Assembly: GCA_036563485.1 (NCBI GenBank)
Contig: DATCMI010000001.1
Location: 1,014,938 to 1,078,937, forward strand
From: Sphingomicrobium sp.
GTDB lineage: Bacteria; Pseudomonadota; Alphaproteobacteria; Sphingomonadales; Sphingomonadaceae
DNA length: 64,000 nt
Direction of reading: 5' to 3'
Part shown: piece by piece, positions 8,210-17,027 of the stretch
Layout: every line of letters begins with the position of its first letter
How positions within the stretch are numbered: position 1 is the first letter of the stretch
The notes under the pieces: model-generated
What the model was told of the DNA's origin: nothing
What the model saw: the letters and a program-made list of their open reading frames with translations, nothing else
Databases searched by the model: none
Made by a program: the position numbers and the translations under genes

Positions 8210-8803
8210 TTATCCTCCTTTGAGGATTCCGAGACAAGCGAGAATGTCGCGCACCTGGCCCTCAGTTGTGGATAGGTCGCACCCTGTATCGACGACAAAA
8301 TCCGCGCGCCCGCGCTTCTCCGCATCCGGCATCTGGCGGGCGAGAATGGCCTCGAGCTTGTCCGGGCTCATGCCGGGCCGCTGGAGGACCCGAGCGCGCT
8401 GCACCTCGGCAGGCGCGGATACCACAACGATCTTGTCGAACTCGCCTTCCCCGCCAGTCTCGAACAGCAAAGGAATGTCGAACAACAGAGCCGGCGCATC
8501 GGCATGTACATCAATAAAACGGCGCCGCGCCTTCTGAACGGCAGGATGAACCGCGCTTTCGAGCAGCTGCAATTTCTCCGGATCGCCAAGTACCGCCGCC
8601 GCCAGAGCATCGCGGTCGAGAACGCCGTCCGTCACTGTCCCCGCAAAAAGCTCGCCAATCTGTTGGAGCAGAGGCGAGCCGTCGGACTGCAGCTTGCGCA
8701 CCTCAGCATCGGCATCGAACACCGGCACTCCAGCGGCTTCGAACATCTTCGCCACCGTCGACTTGCCCATGCCGATCGAGCCGGTGAGACCGATCTTGAT
8801 CAT
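8210..8803 (-). CDS. coaE: Dephospho-CoA kinase
   Basis: A 197-residue P-loop kinase that phosphorylates the 3' hydroxyl of dephospho-CoA, the last step of coenzyme A synthesis. The ATP-binding loop is GLTGSIGMGKST at residues 5-16; FDADAEV and FDIPLLFE are family hallmarks. The start ATG (8803) overlaps the maf stop codon as ATGA, so translation is probably coupled. An AAGGAGG near its 3' end serves dnaQ downstream. Confidence 0.94.
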   Translation of the reverse strand: MIKIGLTGSIGMGKSTVAKMFEAAGVPVFDADAEVRKLQSDGSPLLQQIGELFAGTVTDGVLDRDALAAAVLGDPEKLQLLESAVHPAVQKARRRFIDVHADAPALLFDIPLLFETGGEGEFDKIVVVSAPAEVQRARVLQRPGMSPDKLEAILARQMPDAEKRGRADFVVDTGCDLSTTEGQVRDILACLGILKGG

Positions 8804-9372
8804 GCGGCGATCAACCCGCGGTCGCGCAAGGCGCCGAGCAAAGGCAGAAGCGGCATGCCCAGGATGGTGAAATAGCTGCCGTCGATGCGGTCGAACAATT
8901 GCACCCCGCGGCCCTCCATCCGGAACACGCCGACGCAATAGCCGACCTCCGGCCATTCGGCGTCGAGATAGGCGCCGATGAAGGCGTCGCTCAGCGGCCG
9001 CACCGATAATTCCGCCGTGTCTGCGATGCTCCATTCAACAGTGCCACCGCGGGCAAGAGCGACAGCGCTCGTCAACCGCATGGTCTTGCCGGAAAAGAAA
9101 CGCAGGTGCTCCGCCGCCTCATCCCGGTCGTGCGGCTTGTTGAACTGGCGGCCCTCAACCGCAACCACACTGTCGCTGCCGATCACCCAGGCTTCTCCTG
9201 CGACGCTGCTCGCCTTGGCCTTGGCAAGCTCGAGCGCGATGGTGGCCGGATCATCGAGGCGCTGCTTGAGGACGTCTTCGTCCACGTCAGGTTTCACAGC
9301 TTCATAGCGGACGCCGGCAGCATCGAGCATCTGGCGGCGAATGGCGCTGGTGGAAGCGAGGATCAGGCTCAA
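8800..9372 (-). CDS. maf: Maf/YhdE-type nucleotide pyrophosphatase
   Basis: A Maf family protein of about 190 residues. It has the signature LILASTSAIRRQML at the N-terminus, the AWVIGSDSVV loop and the GYCVGVFRMEGRG segment. Characterised Maf proteins hydrolyse modified or canonical nucleoside triphosphates and can affect septum formation. I chose a TTG start at 9372, giving the normal family N-terminus; an ATG at 9432 would add 20 residues running into the presumed origin. The stop overlaps coaE as ATGA. Confidence 0.88.
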   Translation of the reverse strand: MSLILASTSAIRRQMLDAAGVRYEAVKPDVDEDVLKQRLDDPATIALELAKAKASSVAGEAWVIGSDSVVAVEGRQFNKPHDRDEAAEHLRFFSGKTMRLTSAVALARGGTVEWSIADTAELSVRPLSDAFIGAYLDAEWPEVGYCVGVFRMEGRGVQLFDRIDGSYFTILGMPLLPLLGALRDRGLIAA

Positions 9373-9676
9373 GGAACAACCTTGTGGAAAAAGGGCAAAG
9401 GAATCGTAGCGCGAGGCTGGGGAGCGCCTCAACCAATGATTCCGCGCACGCCCGCCGAGCTTTGTTCAACGATTAATCCACGGGGACGAAAACTGCCCCC
9501 AGCCTGTGAATCATGGGAGCAGCTCAGCGCGACTCGCGGACTTCTCAGGGGAGGGTGGCACAAGGCCCTTGTTGGCAATTTCGGGAGCCGCGCCTAAACC
9601 CCGCGCTTCACCGCCCAATCACATCATCAATCTTCTTCTATAAATATATAAAAGAAGAGAAGAGGAGTGGCTTTCC
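9373..9676. other. Candidate chromosomal replication origin (oriC), hemE-maf intergenic region
   Basis: This gene-free gap lies between divergent maf and hemE, the conserved oriC position in alphaproteobacteria such as Caulobacter and Rickettsia. It holds one DnaA-box-like 9-mer with one mismatch (TGTGGAAAA, 9383-9391), two weaker ones (TAATCCACG near 9474 and TGTGAATCA near 9506, two mismatches each), and four GANTC sites (9401, 9438, 9508, 9531) that the cell-cycle methylase CcrM could use. A 15-base A+T-only run (9639-9653) sits in an imperfect inverted repeat (9631-9658) close to hemE, a plausible unwinding element or promoter. Genes to the left point left and genes to the right point right. 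Origin function is inference. Confidence 0.6.
9631..9658. repeat. AT-rich inverted repeat before hemE
   Basis: Arms TCTTCTTCTATA (9631-9642) and TATAAAAGAAGA (9647-9658) pair at 11 of 12 positions across a 4-base spacer. The centre is purely A+T in an otherwise GC-rich region. It could be an origin unwinding element, the hemE promoter, or both. Confidence 0.7.
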
Positions 9677-10729
9677 ATGCCTTCCGAGCTTCCGAACACG
9701 CCTGCGGCCAAGCCCCTGCTGGCGGTCCTCAAAGGCGAGCGGGTCGGCCCGCCGCCCATGTGGATGATGCGCCAGGCCGGGCGCTATCTGCCGGAATATC
9801 GGGCGCTGCGGGCGGAGAAGGGAAGCTTCCTCAACCTCGTCTACGCTCCGGACGCCGCGGCGGAGATCACGCTTCAGCCGCTCAAGCGTTTCCCGGAGCT
9901 CGACGCCGCCATCCTCTTCTCCGATATTCTGATCGTTCCCTTCGCGGTCGGTCAGAACCTGACCTTCATCGCCGGCGAGGGGCCGCGGCTGACACCGCCG
10001 CTGGGCTCAGCGGCACTCAACGACCTGACGCCGGTGCTCGCGCGGCTGGAGCCGATCTATGAAACCGTGCGCAAGGTGAAGGCGCAGCTTGCCGCCGAAA
10101 AGACGCTGATCGGCTTTGCGGGCAGTCCCTGGACCGTTGCGACCTACATGATCGCCGGCGAGGGCAGCCGCGACCAGGCCGACGCGCGACGCATGGCCTA
10201 TGCCGACCCGCAGCGTTTCGGCGAGATCATCGGCCGGATCGAGGAAGTCACGCTCGACTATCTGTCGCGGCAGATCGACGCCGGCGCGGAGGCAGTGCAG
10301 CTGTTCGATAGCTGGGCAGGCAGTTTGTCGCCGAGCCAGTTCGAGCAATGGGTGATTGCGCCGACCGCAAGGCTGACGGCGGCGCTTCACGAGCGGCACC
10401 CGGGCGTGCCCGTAATCGGCTTTCCCAAGGGCGCCGGTGGCAAGCTCCCCGCTTACGCACGCGAGACCGGCGTCGATGCCATAGGTGTCGACGAGACGGT
10501 CGACCCGGCCTGGGCTGCGCGCGAACTTCCGGCTGGGCTGCCCGTCCAGGGGAACCTGGACCCATTGGCGCTGATTGCCGGCGGTGAGACTTTGGACAGC
10601 GCAGTCGATCGCGTCCTTGACGCCTTCGCCGGACGCCCGCACATCTTCAACCTGGGGCACGGAATCCTGCAGGACACGCCGATCGCGCATGTCGAGCAGC
10701 TGATCCGGCGGGTGAAAGGCAAAGAGTGA
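9677..10729 (+). CDS. hemE: Uroporphyrinogen decarboxylase
   Basis: A 350-residue cytosolic enzyme that converts uroporphyrinogen III to coproporphyrinogen III in heme synthesis by four decarboxylations. It has the N-terminal signature PMWMMRQAGRYLPEYR (substrate-binding arginines), the ILFSDIL segment with the catalytic aspartate, and the GFAGSPWTVATYM motif. A GAGGAG ribosome site lies before the ATG. The stop overlaps the GTG start of hemJ (GTGA). Its position beside the origin candidate is conserved in alphaproteobacteria. Confidence 0.96.
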   Translation: MPSELPNTPAAKPLLAVLKGERVGPPPMWMMRQAGRYLPEYRALRAEKGSFLNLVYAPDAAAEITLQPLKRFPELDAAILFSDILIVPFAVGQNLTFIAGEGPRLTPPLGSAALNDLTPVLARLEPIYETVRKVKAQLAAEKTLIGFAGSPWTVATYMIAGEGSRDQADARRMAYADPQRFGEIIGRIEEVTLDYLSRQIDAGAEAVQLFDSWAGSLSPSQFEQWVIAPTARLTAALHERHPGVPVIGFPKGAGGKLPAYARETGVDAIGVDETVDPAWAARELPAGLPVQGNLDPLALIAGGETLDSAVDRVLDAFAGRPHIFNLGHGILQDTPIAHVEQLIRRVKGKE

Positions 10730-11178
10730 GCGATTTCGTCGGCTGGCTGGGCGCCGCTTATCTGTGGGTCAAGGCCGCGCATCTGACCTTCGTCATCTTC
10801 TGGATGGCGGGCCTGTTCCTGCTTCCCCGCTTCTACGTCTACCATCAGGAGACCGGCGTCGGATCGCCGGAGGACCGCGCCTGGATCGAACGGGAATCGC
10901 GAGTCCGGTCGATCATCCTGACGCCCGCGATGATCCTGGTTTGGGTGCTCGGGCTGATGCTCGCCTTTCACATCGATGCGTTCAGCCAAGGCTGGTTCCA
11001 CGCCAAGCTTGCGCTGGTCGTCGCCTTGAGCGCCTATCAGGGCTGGCTTGGCGCCTATGGCAAGAAACTGGCTCGGGGGGAGCGGCCGCTCTCCGGCAAG
11101 GCGGTGCGGATGATCAACGAAGTGCCGGGCATCGCCGCGGCGATCATCGTCGTCCTGGTGATCGTCAAACCGTTCTAG
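10726..11178 (+). CDS. hemJ: Protoporphyrinogen IX oxidase HemJ
   Basis: A 150-residue membrane protein with four hydrophobic segments, in the HemJ/CopD-like family. It is the oxygen-independent protoporphyrinogen oxidase, taking heme synthesis to protoporphyrin IX. Conserved features are KAAHLTFVIFWMAGLFLLPR, with the functionally important histidine, and YHQETG. The GTG start overlaps the hemE stop, so the two heme enzymes are translationally coupled. Confidence 0.92.
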   Translation: MSDFVGWLGAAYLWVKAAHLTFVIFWMAGLFLLPRFYVYHQETGVGSPEDRAWIERESRVRSIILTPAMILVWVLGLMLAFHIDAFSQGWFHAKLALVVALSAYQGWLGAYGKKLARGERPLSGKAVRMINEVPGIAAAIIVVLVIVKPF

Positions 11179-11357
11179 TTCCGCGTCCCGATGCGCAGTG
11201 CTGATTGACAGCGGCGCCGGCCAGACATACCTCGAATCCCACGCGGCCGCGGTGAGTTCATGCGCCGGCCACGCTTCCCATTAGCGGCGTCCTGCCGCCT
11301 CCGGCTTTGACGACAGTTTGTAAGCTCGAGCACCAAATCCCAAGAAAAGACTGTTCC

Positions 11358-12614
11358 ATGCACTTGAAAGAATTGAAGAAGAAAGCCCCCGCCGAGCTCG
11401 TCGCAATGGCCGAGGAGATGGGCGTCGAGGGTGCATCGACCCTGCGCAAGCAGGACTTGATGTTCTCGATCCTCAAGGTCCAGGCCGAAAACGGCGCCGA
11501 GATCATGGGGTCGGGCACCATTGAGGTGCTGAACGATGGCTTCGGCTTCCTGCGTTCGCCCGAGGCCAACTATCTCGCTGGGCCAGACGACATCTATGTC
11601 GCGCCGCAGATGGTGCGCCGCTTTGGCCTCCGCACCGGCGATACGGTCGAAGGCGAGATCCGGGGGCCCAAGGAAGGCGAGCGTTATTTCGCGCTGACCC
11701 GCGTCACCACGATCAATTTCGACGATCCCGACCAGGTTCGTCATCGCGTCAATTTCGACAATCTGACGCCGCTCTATCCGGACGAGAAGCTCAAGCTCGA
11801 CACGCTTGACCCGACCATCAAGGACAAGTCGGCGCGGGTGATCGATATCGTCTCGCCGCTCGGCAAGGGCCAGCGCGCGCTGATCGTCGCGCCGCCGCGC
11901 ACCGGCAAGACGGTGCTCCTGCAGAACATCGCTCGGGCGATCACCGACAACAATCCGGAGGTCATCCTGATCGTCCTGCTCATCGACGAGCGGCCGGAAG
12001 AAGTCACCGACATGCAGCGCTCGGTCAATGGCGAGGTCATCTCCTCGACCTTCGACGAGCCGGCGCAGCGCCACGTCCAGGTCGCCGAAATGGTGATCGA
12101 AAAGGCCAAGCGCCTGGTCGAGCACAAGAAGGACGTCGTGATCCTCCTCGACTCGATCACGCGTCTCGGCCGCGCCTACAACACGGTGGTGCCGAGCTCC
12201 GGCAAGGTGCTGACCGGCGGCGTCGACGCCAATGCGCTGCAGCGTCCGAAGCGCTTCTTCGGCGCGGCCCGCAATATCGAAGAGGGCGGTTCGCTTTCGA
12301 TTATCGCCACGGCGCTGATCGACACCGGCTCGAAGATGGACGAGGTCATCTTCGAAGAGTTCAAGGGCACCGGTAACAGCGAAATCGTGCTCGACCGCAA
12401 GGTCAGCGATAAGCGCATCTTCCCGTCGCTCGACGTGGGCAAGTCCGGCACCCGCAAGGAAGAGCTGCTGGTCGACCAGAACGTCCTTACCAAGATGTGG
12501 GTGCTACGCCGCATCCTGATGCAGATGGGCACCGTCGACGCGATGCAGTTCCTTCTCGACAAGATGAAGGACGCTAAGTCGAACGAGGACTTCTTCGCCA
12601 GCATGAATCAGTAG
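11358..12614 (+). CDS. rho: Transcription termination factor Rho
   Basis: A 418-residue hexameric RNA helicase that ends transcription of untranslated RNA. The N-terminal domain (to about 50) is followed by the cold-shock-like RNA-binding domain ([12 protein letters not shown]), then the RecA-like motor with P-loop APPRTGKT (about 178-184), [13 protein letters not shown] and the R-loop [13 protein letters not shown]. The length equals that of the E. coli protein. Start chosen at MHLKELKKK. The 179-bp gap after hemJ is non-coding and could hold a leader for Rho autoregulation; I see no clear hairpin-plus-U terminator there. Confidence 0.97.
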   Translation: MHLKELKKKAPAELVAMAEEMGVEGASTLRKQDLMFSILKVQAENGAEIMGSGTIEVLNDGFGFLRSPEANYLAGPDDIYVAPQMVRRFGLRTGDTVEGEIRGPKEGERYFALTRVTTINFDDPDQVRHRVNFDNLTPLYPDEKLKLDTLDPTIKDKSARVIDIVSPLGKGQRALIVAPPRTGKTVLLQNIARAITDNNPEVILIVLLIDERPEEVTDMQRSVNGEVISSTFDEPAQRHVQVAEMVIEKAKRLVEHKKDVVILLDSITRLGRAYNTVVPSSGKVLTGGVDANALQRPKRFFGAARNIEEGGSLSIIATALIDTGSKMDEVIFEEFKGTGNSEIVLDRKVSDKRIFPSLDVGKSGTRKEELLVDQNVLTKMWVLRRILMQMGTVDAMQFLLDKMKDAKSNEDFFASMNQ

Positions 12615-12665
12615 GCGTTTGACGGTTCAGGTCAGAAGAGCCGTGGCTGAAAGGGACACCCAGCG

Positions 12666-13397
12666 TTGATCATCGACCTCCTCATGGCCGCCGCGCCTGC
12701 CGCCGCATCTGAAGGCTTCGGCGGGGTCGGCGGCATGTGGGACGCGATCGTTCGGGACTTTTCGAACATCACGGAGCCGGCGGCGTTCGCCGCCTTCGTC
12801 CAGGTACTGATGATCGACCTGGTGCTCGCTGGAGACAATGCGATCGTCGTCGGAGCGCTCGCTGCGGGCCTGTCGGCCGCGGAACGGCGCAAGGTCATCT
12901 TCATCGGCGTGATCGCAGCGCTTGTACTGCGAATCATCTTCGCCCTCGTCGTCACCCAGCTCCTGCAGGTGGTCGGCCTGATCATGGTCGGCGGCCTGCT
13001 GTTGCTGTGGGTGGCTTGGAAGATGTGGCGCGACCTTCATCACGGCAATGAGAGCGCCGGCTCGCCCGAGATTGAGGGCGATGAGCATAGCGGCGTTAGG
13101 TCAGCGAAGAGCTTTGCGGGCGCGGTGTGGGCGGTCGCGGTCGCCGACGTTTCGATGAGCTTGGACAATGTCCTCGCCGTAGCGGGTGCTGCACGCGAGC
13201 ACCCGGGCATCCTCATCGTCGGCCTGATCTTCGCCGTCGCACTGATGGGTATCGCTGCAAACGTGATCGCCAAATATATCGAGCGCTACCGGTGGATCGC
13301 CTACGTAGGCCTGGTCGTGATCGTCTATGTGGCTGGCAAGATGATCTACGACGGCTGGGTCGATCCGCGGGTCGGCATCGGCACGCTCTTCGCCTAG
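12666..13397 (+). CDS. TerC/YjbE family integral membrane protein
   Basis: A 243-residue membrane protein with about seven hydrophobic segments. The paired motifs LAGDNAIVVGAL and SLDNVLAVAGAA are the acidic-asparagine repeats of the TerC family (in place of the exact DNAIV/DNVLA pair of other members). Members have been linked to manganese export and to tellurite resistance. The start is TTG at 12666 (MIIDLLMAA) or an ATG at 12684. Gene order rho-terC-mnmE on one strand makes cotranscription likely. Confidence 0.88.
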   Translation: MIIDLLMAAAPAAASEGFGGVGGMWDAIVRDFSNITEPAAFAAFVQVLMIDLVLAGDNAIVVGALAAGLSAAERRKVIFIGVIAALVLRIIFALVVTQLLQVVGLIMVGGLLLLWVAWKMWRDLHHGNESAGSPEIEGDEHSGVRSAKSFAGAVWAVAVADVSMSLDNVLAVAGAAREHPGILIVGLIFAVALMGIAANVIAKYIERYRWIAYVGLVVIVYVAGKMIYDGWVDPRVGIGTLFA

Positions 13398-13423
13398 CGG
13401 CTGCGCTGCCGTAGAGGGCAGCG

Positions 13424-14704
13424 GTGGCTGAAAGCACCATCTTCGCTTTGTCCAGCGGGCGCCCGCCAGCGGCCGTGGCGATTATCCGCGTGAGCGGCCC
13501 TGGAGCTCACGACGCAGGCCGAGCCCTTGCAGGGACGCTACCGGAGCCGAGGACTGCTGCCGTGCGGGAACTGCGGCATCCTGGCAACGGAGAGCTCCTG
13601 GACGAAGCACTGGTGCTGCGGTTCGACGCGCCGGCGAGCGCGACTGGCGAAGATGTCGTGGAATTGCAGTGCCATGGCGGCCGCGCAGTCGTGGACGCCG
13701 TGCTTGACGCCTTGGCGTCACTTCCTGGACTGCGGGCCGCGCAACCGGGCGAATTCACGCGACGCGCTTTCGCTAGCGGCCGGATCGATCTTACCGAAGC
13801 GGAAGGGCTCGCCGACCTCCTCGAGGCCGAGACCGAAACGCAGCGCAAGGCAGCGCTTGCGCTTGCCGAGGGCGGACTGCGCAAGCAGGTCGCCGAGTGG
13901 CAGGAGCGGCTGCTTGGTCTGTCCGCGGCGGCAGAGCGGGCGATCGACTATGATGACGAGGATGAAGCGCCTGATCCTGCGCTCGCTCGCGGCTGCGGCG
14001 CTCTTGCGCAGGAGCTCGAAGCGTGGCTCGCAAAGCCCCCCGCCGAGCGGCTGAAAGACGGCATCCGGGTCGTGGTCGCCGGTCCGCCGAATGCCGGGAA
14101 GTCCAGCCTTCTCAATGCGATAGCCGGGGAAGAGCGAGCGATCGTCACGCCGATTGCAGGAACGACGCGGGACCACATCGAGGTCCCGCTCAGCCTCGCT
14201 GGCGTTCCGTTGATACTTACCGACACAGCAGGGCTTCGCGAGGCGGACGACCAGGTCGAGGCGATCGGCGTTGCCCGCGCGGAGGCATTGATCGATGCAG
14301 CCGACATCCTTTTGTGGCTGGGGGCGCCGGAGGATGCCCCTGCTCACCCGAGGTGCCTTCTGGTTCACTCCAAGGCCGATCTGCCGGAGCGCGCGGATGC
14401 GCCGACGGGGTCGTTTCAGCTTTCCTCGATGACCGGGTCCGGGATCGATCGCCTTTTGGAGCAGGTGGTCCACCTCGCCCGCTCGCTTCTACCGACGGAG
14501 GGGGCGGTCGCGCTGAACCGCCGCCAGTCCGAACAGCTCCGCATCGCGGCAGTGTCCCTAGCGAGTGCCGCCTCCGCAGCTGAGGCGATCATCATCGCTG
14601 AGGAGCTCCGGTCCGCGCGAGCCGCCTTCGATCGCGTGACGGGCCGTGCCGGGGTGGAGGATGTCCTCGACGCGCTCTTCTCCCGCTTTTGCCTGGGCAA
14701 GTAG
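13424..14704 (+). CDS. mnmE: tRNA modification GTPase MnmE
   Basis: A 426-residue GTPase which, with MnmG, makes the 5-carboxymethylaminomethyl or related group on U34 of tRNAs. The N-terminal tetrahydrofolate-binding domain starts ESTIFALSSG; the G domain has GPPNAGKSS (about 221-229), TTRD and DTAG; the protein ends in CLGK, the CxGK motif with the catalytic cysteine. The start is GTG. Its stop codon lies in the same stretch as a perfect parS palindrome, and mnmG follows 38 bp downstream. Confidence 0.96.
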   Translation: MAESTIFALSSGRPPAAVAIIRVSGPGAHDAGRALAGTLPEPRTAAVRELRHPGNGELLDEALVLRFDAPASATGEDVVELQCHGGRAVVDAVLDALASLPGLRAAQPGEFTRRAFASGRIDLTEAEGLADLLEAETETQRKAALALAEGGLRKQVAEWQERLLGLSAAAERAIDYDDEDEAPDPALARGCGALAQELEAWLAKPPAERLKDGIRVVVAGPPNAGKSSLLNAIAGEERAIVTPIAGTTRDHIEVPLSLAGVPLILTDTAGLREADDQVEAIGVARAEALIDAADILLWLGAPEDAPAHPRCLLVHSKADLPERADAPTGSFQLSSMTGSGIDRLLEQVVHLARSLLPTEGAVALNRRQSEQLRIAAVSLASAASAAEAIIIAEELRSARAAFDRVTGRAGVEDVLDALFSRFCLGK

Positions 14705-14722
14705 CGTTTCACGTGAAACGCT
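14703..14722. promoter_or_regulatory. parS centromere-like site 1
   Basis: A perfect 20-bp palindrome containing the full core GTTTCACGTGAAAC (14706-14719), the consensus ParB-binding site. It lies between mnmE and mnmG, about 5 kb from the origin candidate and 2-3 kb from parA-parB. Confidence 0.95.
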
Positions 14723-14742
14723 GATGGTGTAAGGCGCTGGCC

Positions 14743-16422
14743 ATGCACGACGTTCTGGTGATCGGCGCCGGCCATGCCGGGTGCGAAGCTGCGGCTGCGG
14801 CCGCACGCCGTGGCGCGCGTGTGGCGCTGCTGACGTTCCGGCGTCAGGATCTCGGACAGATGTCCTGTAACCCGTCGATTGGCGGCGTCGGCAAGGGGCA
14901 CCTCGTACGCGAGCTCGATGTCTTCGACGGCATTATGGCGCGCGCCGCAGATCGGGCCGCCATTCAGCGGCGCATGCTCAACCGCAGCAAGGGCCCGGCC
15001 GTGTGGGGCCCGCGCGTCCAGGCCGACCGGAAGCTTTACCAGCGCGCGGTGGCTGACTCGATGGAGGAGAGCGGTGTCGACGTCGTCATCGCCGAGGCCA
15101 TCGGGCTCATCATCGCTGGCGGGCGAGTCACCGGCGTCAGGACAAGTGTCGGCGATCTGTCCTGCCGCGCCGTTGTGGTCGCGACGGGCACATTCCTCGA
15201 TGCGCGCATGTTCGTCGGGGAGCGCGTTCTTGAGGGCGGACGGCAGGGCGAGCGCTCTGCGGTCCCACTCGCGTCGCAGGTCCGCGAGATTGGACTCGGC
15301 CAGGGCCGTCTCAAGACCGGGACGCCGCCGCGTCTGGACGGACGCACCATCGATTGGTCGCGTCTTGTCGAGCAGCCCAGCGATGCGGACGCCTGGACGA
15401 TGTCATCGCTCGACGATGGCGTCCGGCTCCCACAGCTTCGCTGTGCGATCACGCGCACAAGCGAGAAGGCGCATGACATCATCCGCGCGAACTTTGATCG
15501 TTCGCCGCTGTTTGCGGGCGCGATCGAAGGCCGAGGGCCGCGTTATTGCCCCTCAATCGAGGACAAGGTGAAGCGGTTCGGCGATCGGGACGGTCACCAG
15601 ATCTTTCTCGAGCCGGAGGGTCTCGACGATGCGCTCGTCTATCCCAACGGCATCTCGACTTCGCTCCCCGCGGATGTCCAGCAGGCGTTCGTACAAGCGA
15701 TCCCGGGCCTCGAACGAGCAGTGATCGCTCGGCCGGGCTATGCGGTCGAATATGAATATGTCGACCCGCGCAGGCTCAACCAAAGCCTGGAAGTGCGGGA
15801 CATCCCGGGCTTGTTCCTTGCTGGCCAGATCAACGGTACTACCGGCTATGAGGAAGCCGCAGCTCAAGGGCTGGTGGCGGGCCTCAATGCGTCGGCGGCC
15901 GCACTAAGCCTGGATGAGGTTCGCTTCGACCGCCGTAGCTCGTACATCGGGGTCATGGTCGACGATCTGACGCTGCAAGGTGTCAGTGAGCCGTACCGCA
16001 TGATGACGGCGCGCGCCGAGTATCGGCTCGTGTTGCGAGCCGATAATTCAACAACGCGGTTGGGCCAGACCGCTTTGGCTGCGGGCTGTATCGGCGATCG
16101 CAGAGCAGTGCACATACAGGCGCACCTGGATGCTCGGACGAGGTCCGGTTGGGCCGAAACGGCCGAAGGTCAGGCAGACATGCTCTATGCGCCTTACGTA
16201 GAGCGCCAGCAGCGCGAGTGGGACGCCATTCGACGCGACGCGCGCATATGGATACCGCCCCAGTTCGACTATCGATCAGTCCCTGGCCTATCGACGGAGA
16301 TGGTCGAACGATTGGTAGCTGCGGGTCCGGAGACGCTGGACCAGGTCTCGCGCGTCCCAGGGATTACTCCGGCGGCAGTAGCTGCCGTCTATGTAGCCGC
16401 AAGTCGTCGCGCAGCCGCATGA
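14743..16422 (+). CDS. mnmG: tRNA uridine-5-carboxymethylaminomethyl(34) synthesis enzyme MnmG, shortened
   Basis: The FAD-dependent partner of MnmE for wobble uridine modification. The FAD loop [10 protein letters not shown] is at residues 8-17, followed by [20 protein letters not shown], with a conserved cysteine; [17 protein letters not shown] binds FAD again. The C-terminal domain that meets MnmE is present (YVERQQ, GLSTEM, GITPAA). At 559 residues it is clearly shorter than the roughly 610-630 of relatives: about 55-60 residues are missing from the helical region between [12 protein letters not shown] and YVERQQ. The reading frame stays open, so this looks like a natural deletion. The stop overlaps the rsmG start (ATGA). 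Confidence 0.95.
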   Translation: MHDVLVIGAGHAGCEAAAAAARRGARVALLTFRRQDLGQMSCNPSIGGVGKGHLVRELDVFDGIMARAADRAAIQRRMLNRSKGPAVWGPRVQADRKLYQRAVADSMEESGVDVVIAEAIGLIIAGGRVTGVRTSVGDLSCRAVVVATGTFLDARMFVGERVLEGGRQGERSAVPLASQVREIGLGQGRLKTGTPPRLDGRTIDWSRLVEQPSDADAWTMSSLDDGVRLPQLRCAITRTSEKAHDIIRANFDRSPLFAGAIEGRGPRYCPSIEDKVKRFGDRDGHQIFLEPEGLDDALVYPNGISTSLPADVQQAFVQAIPGLERAVIARPGYAVEYEYVDPRRLNQSLEVRDIPGLFLAGQINGTTGYEEAAAQGLVAGLNASAAALSLDEVRFDRRSSYIGVMVDDLTLQGVSEPYRMMTARAEYRLVLRADNSTTRLGQTALAAGCIGDRRAVHIQAHLDARTRSGWAETAEGQADMLYAPYVERQQREWDAIRRDARIWIPPQFDYRSVPGLSTEMVERLVAAGPETLDQVSRVPGITPAAVAAVYVAASRRAAA

Positions 16423-17027
16423 TCGAGCGACTCGAGCAGGTCACAGGGCGGCCTGTTTCACGTGAAACAATCGAACGGCTCGAGGCCTATGTTGCGCTGT
16501 TGCGGGACGAGAGCCGCCGCCAAAACTTGGTTTCTGCGGCGACGCTCGACCAAATCTGGGAACGCCACATTGTCGACTCTGCGCAGCTCGTTCGGTTCGC
16601 AGAGGAGCCACAGGCTTCGTGGATCGACATTGGATCGGGAGCAGGCCTGCCGGGCGTTGTGATCGCCTGCATGGTTGAAGGTCCCGTCACTCTTGTCGAG
16701 CCGCGCCGCCTGCGCGCCGATTTTCTCCACAAGGCCTGCGAATCGCTCCGCATCGACGCCAATGTGATCTGCGGCAAGGCCGAGCGCGTCGAGGGAAAGT
16801 TCGACGTGATCACCGGACGCGCTGTCGCGGTACTCGCTCGCTTTCTTGAGATATCCCAGCATCTGTCCACAGGAAAAAGCCTGTGGGTGCTGCCCAAGGG
16901 ACGAAGTGCCCAGACCGAACTGGCCGACGCCCGGCGCGCGTGGCAAGGTGTGTTTCACGTGGAACCAAGTGTCACCGACGCCGAGTCCTTCATCGTTGTC
17001 GGTACGGGGGTGAGGGCGAAACAATGA
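16419..17027 (+). CDS. rsmG: 16S rRNA (guanine(527)-N7)-methyltransferase RsmG
   Basis: A 202-residue SAM-dependent methyltransferase for G527 (or its equivalent) of 16S rRNA. The SAM-binding motif is [13 protein letters not shown], preceded by RHIVDSAQL, both family hallmarks. The ATG overlaps the mnmG stop and the stop overlaps the parA start. Two ParB sites lie inside its coding sequence: a perfect one near the start, encoded as PVSRET, and a two-mismatch one near the end, encoded as VFHVEP. Confidence 0.95.
   Translation: MIERLEQVTGRPVSRETIERLEAYVALLRDESRRQNLVSAATLDQIWERHIVDSAQLVRFAEEPQASWIDIGSGAGLPGVVIACMVEGPVTLVEPRRLRADFLHKACESLRIDANVICGKAERVEGKFDVITGRAVAVLARFLEISQHLSTGKSLWVLPKGRSAQTELADARRAWQGVFHVEPSVTDAESFIVVGTGVRAKQ
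16454..16469. promoter_or_regulatory. parS centromere-like site 2 (inside rsmG)
   Basis: TGTTTCACGTGAAACA, an exact match to the 16-bp parS consensus, within the first codons of rsmG. Confidence 0.96.
16951..16966. promoter_or_regulatory. parS-like site 3 (inside rsmG, near-perfect)
   Basis: TGTTTCACGTGGAACC matches the parS consensus at 14 of 16 positions; the central CACGTG is intact. It lies about 60 bp before parA and could also contribute to autoregulation of parAB. Confidence 0.8.
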
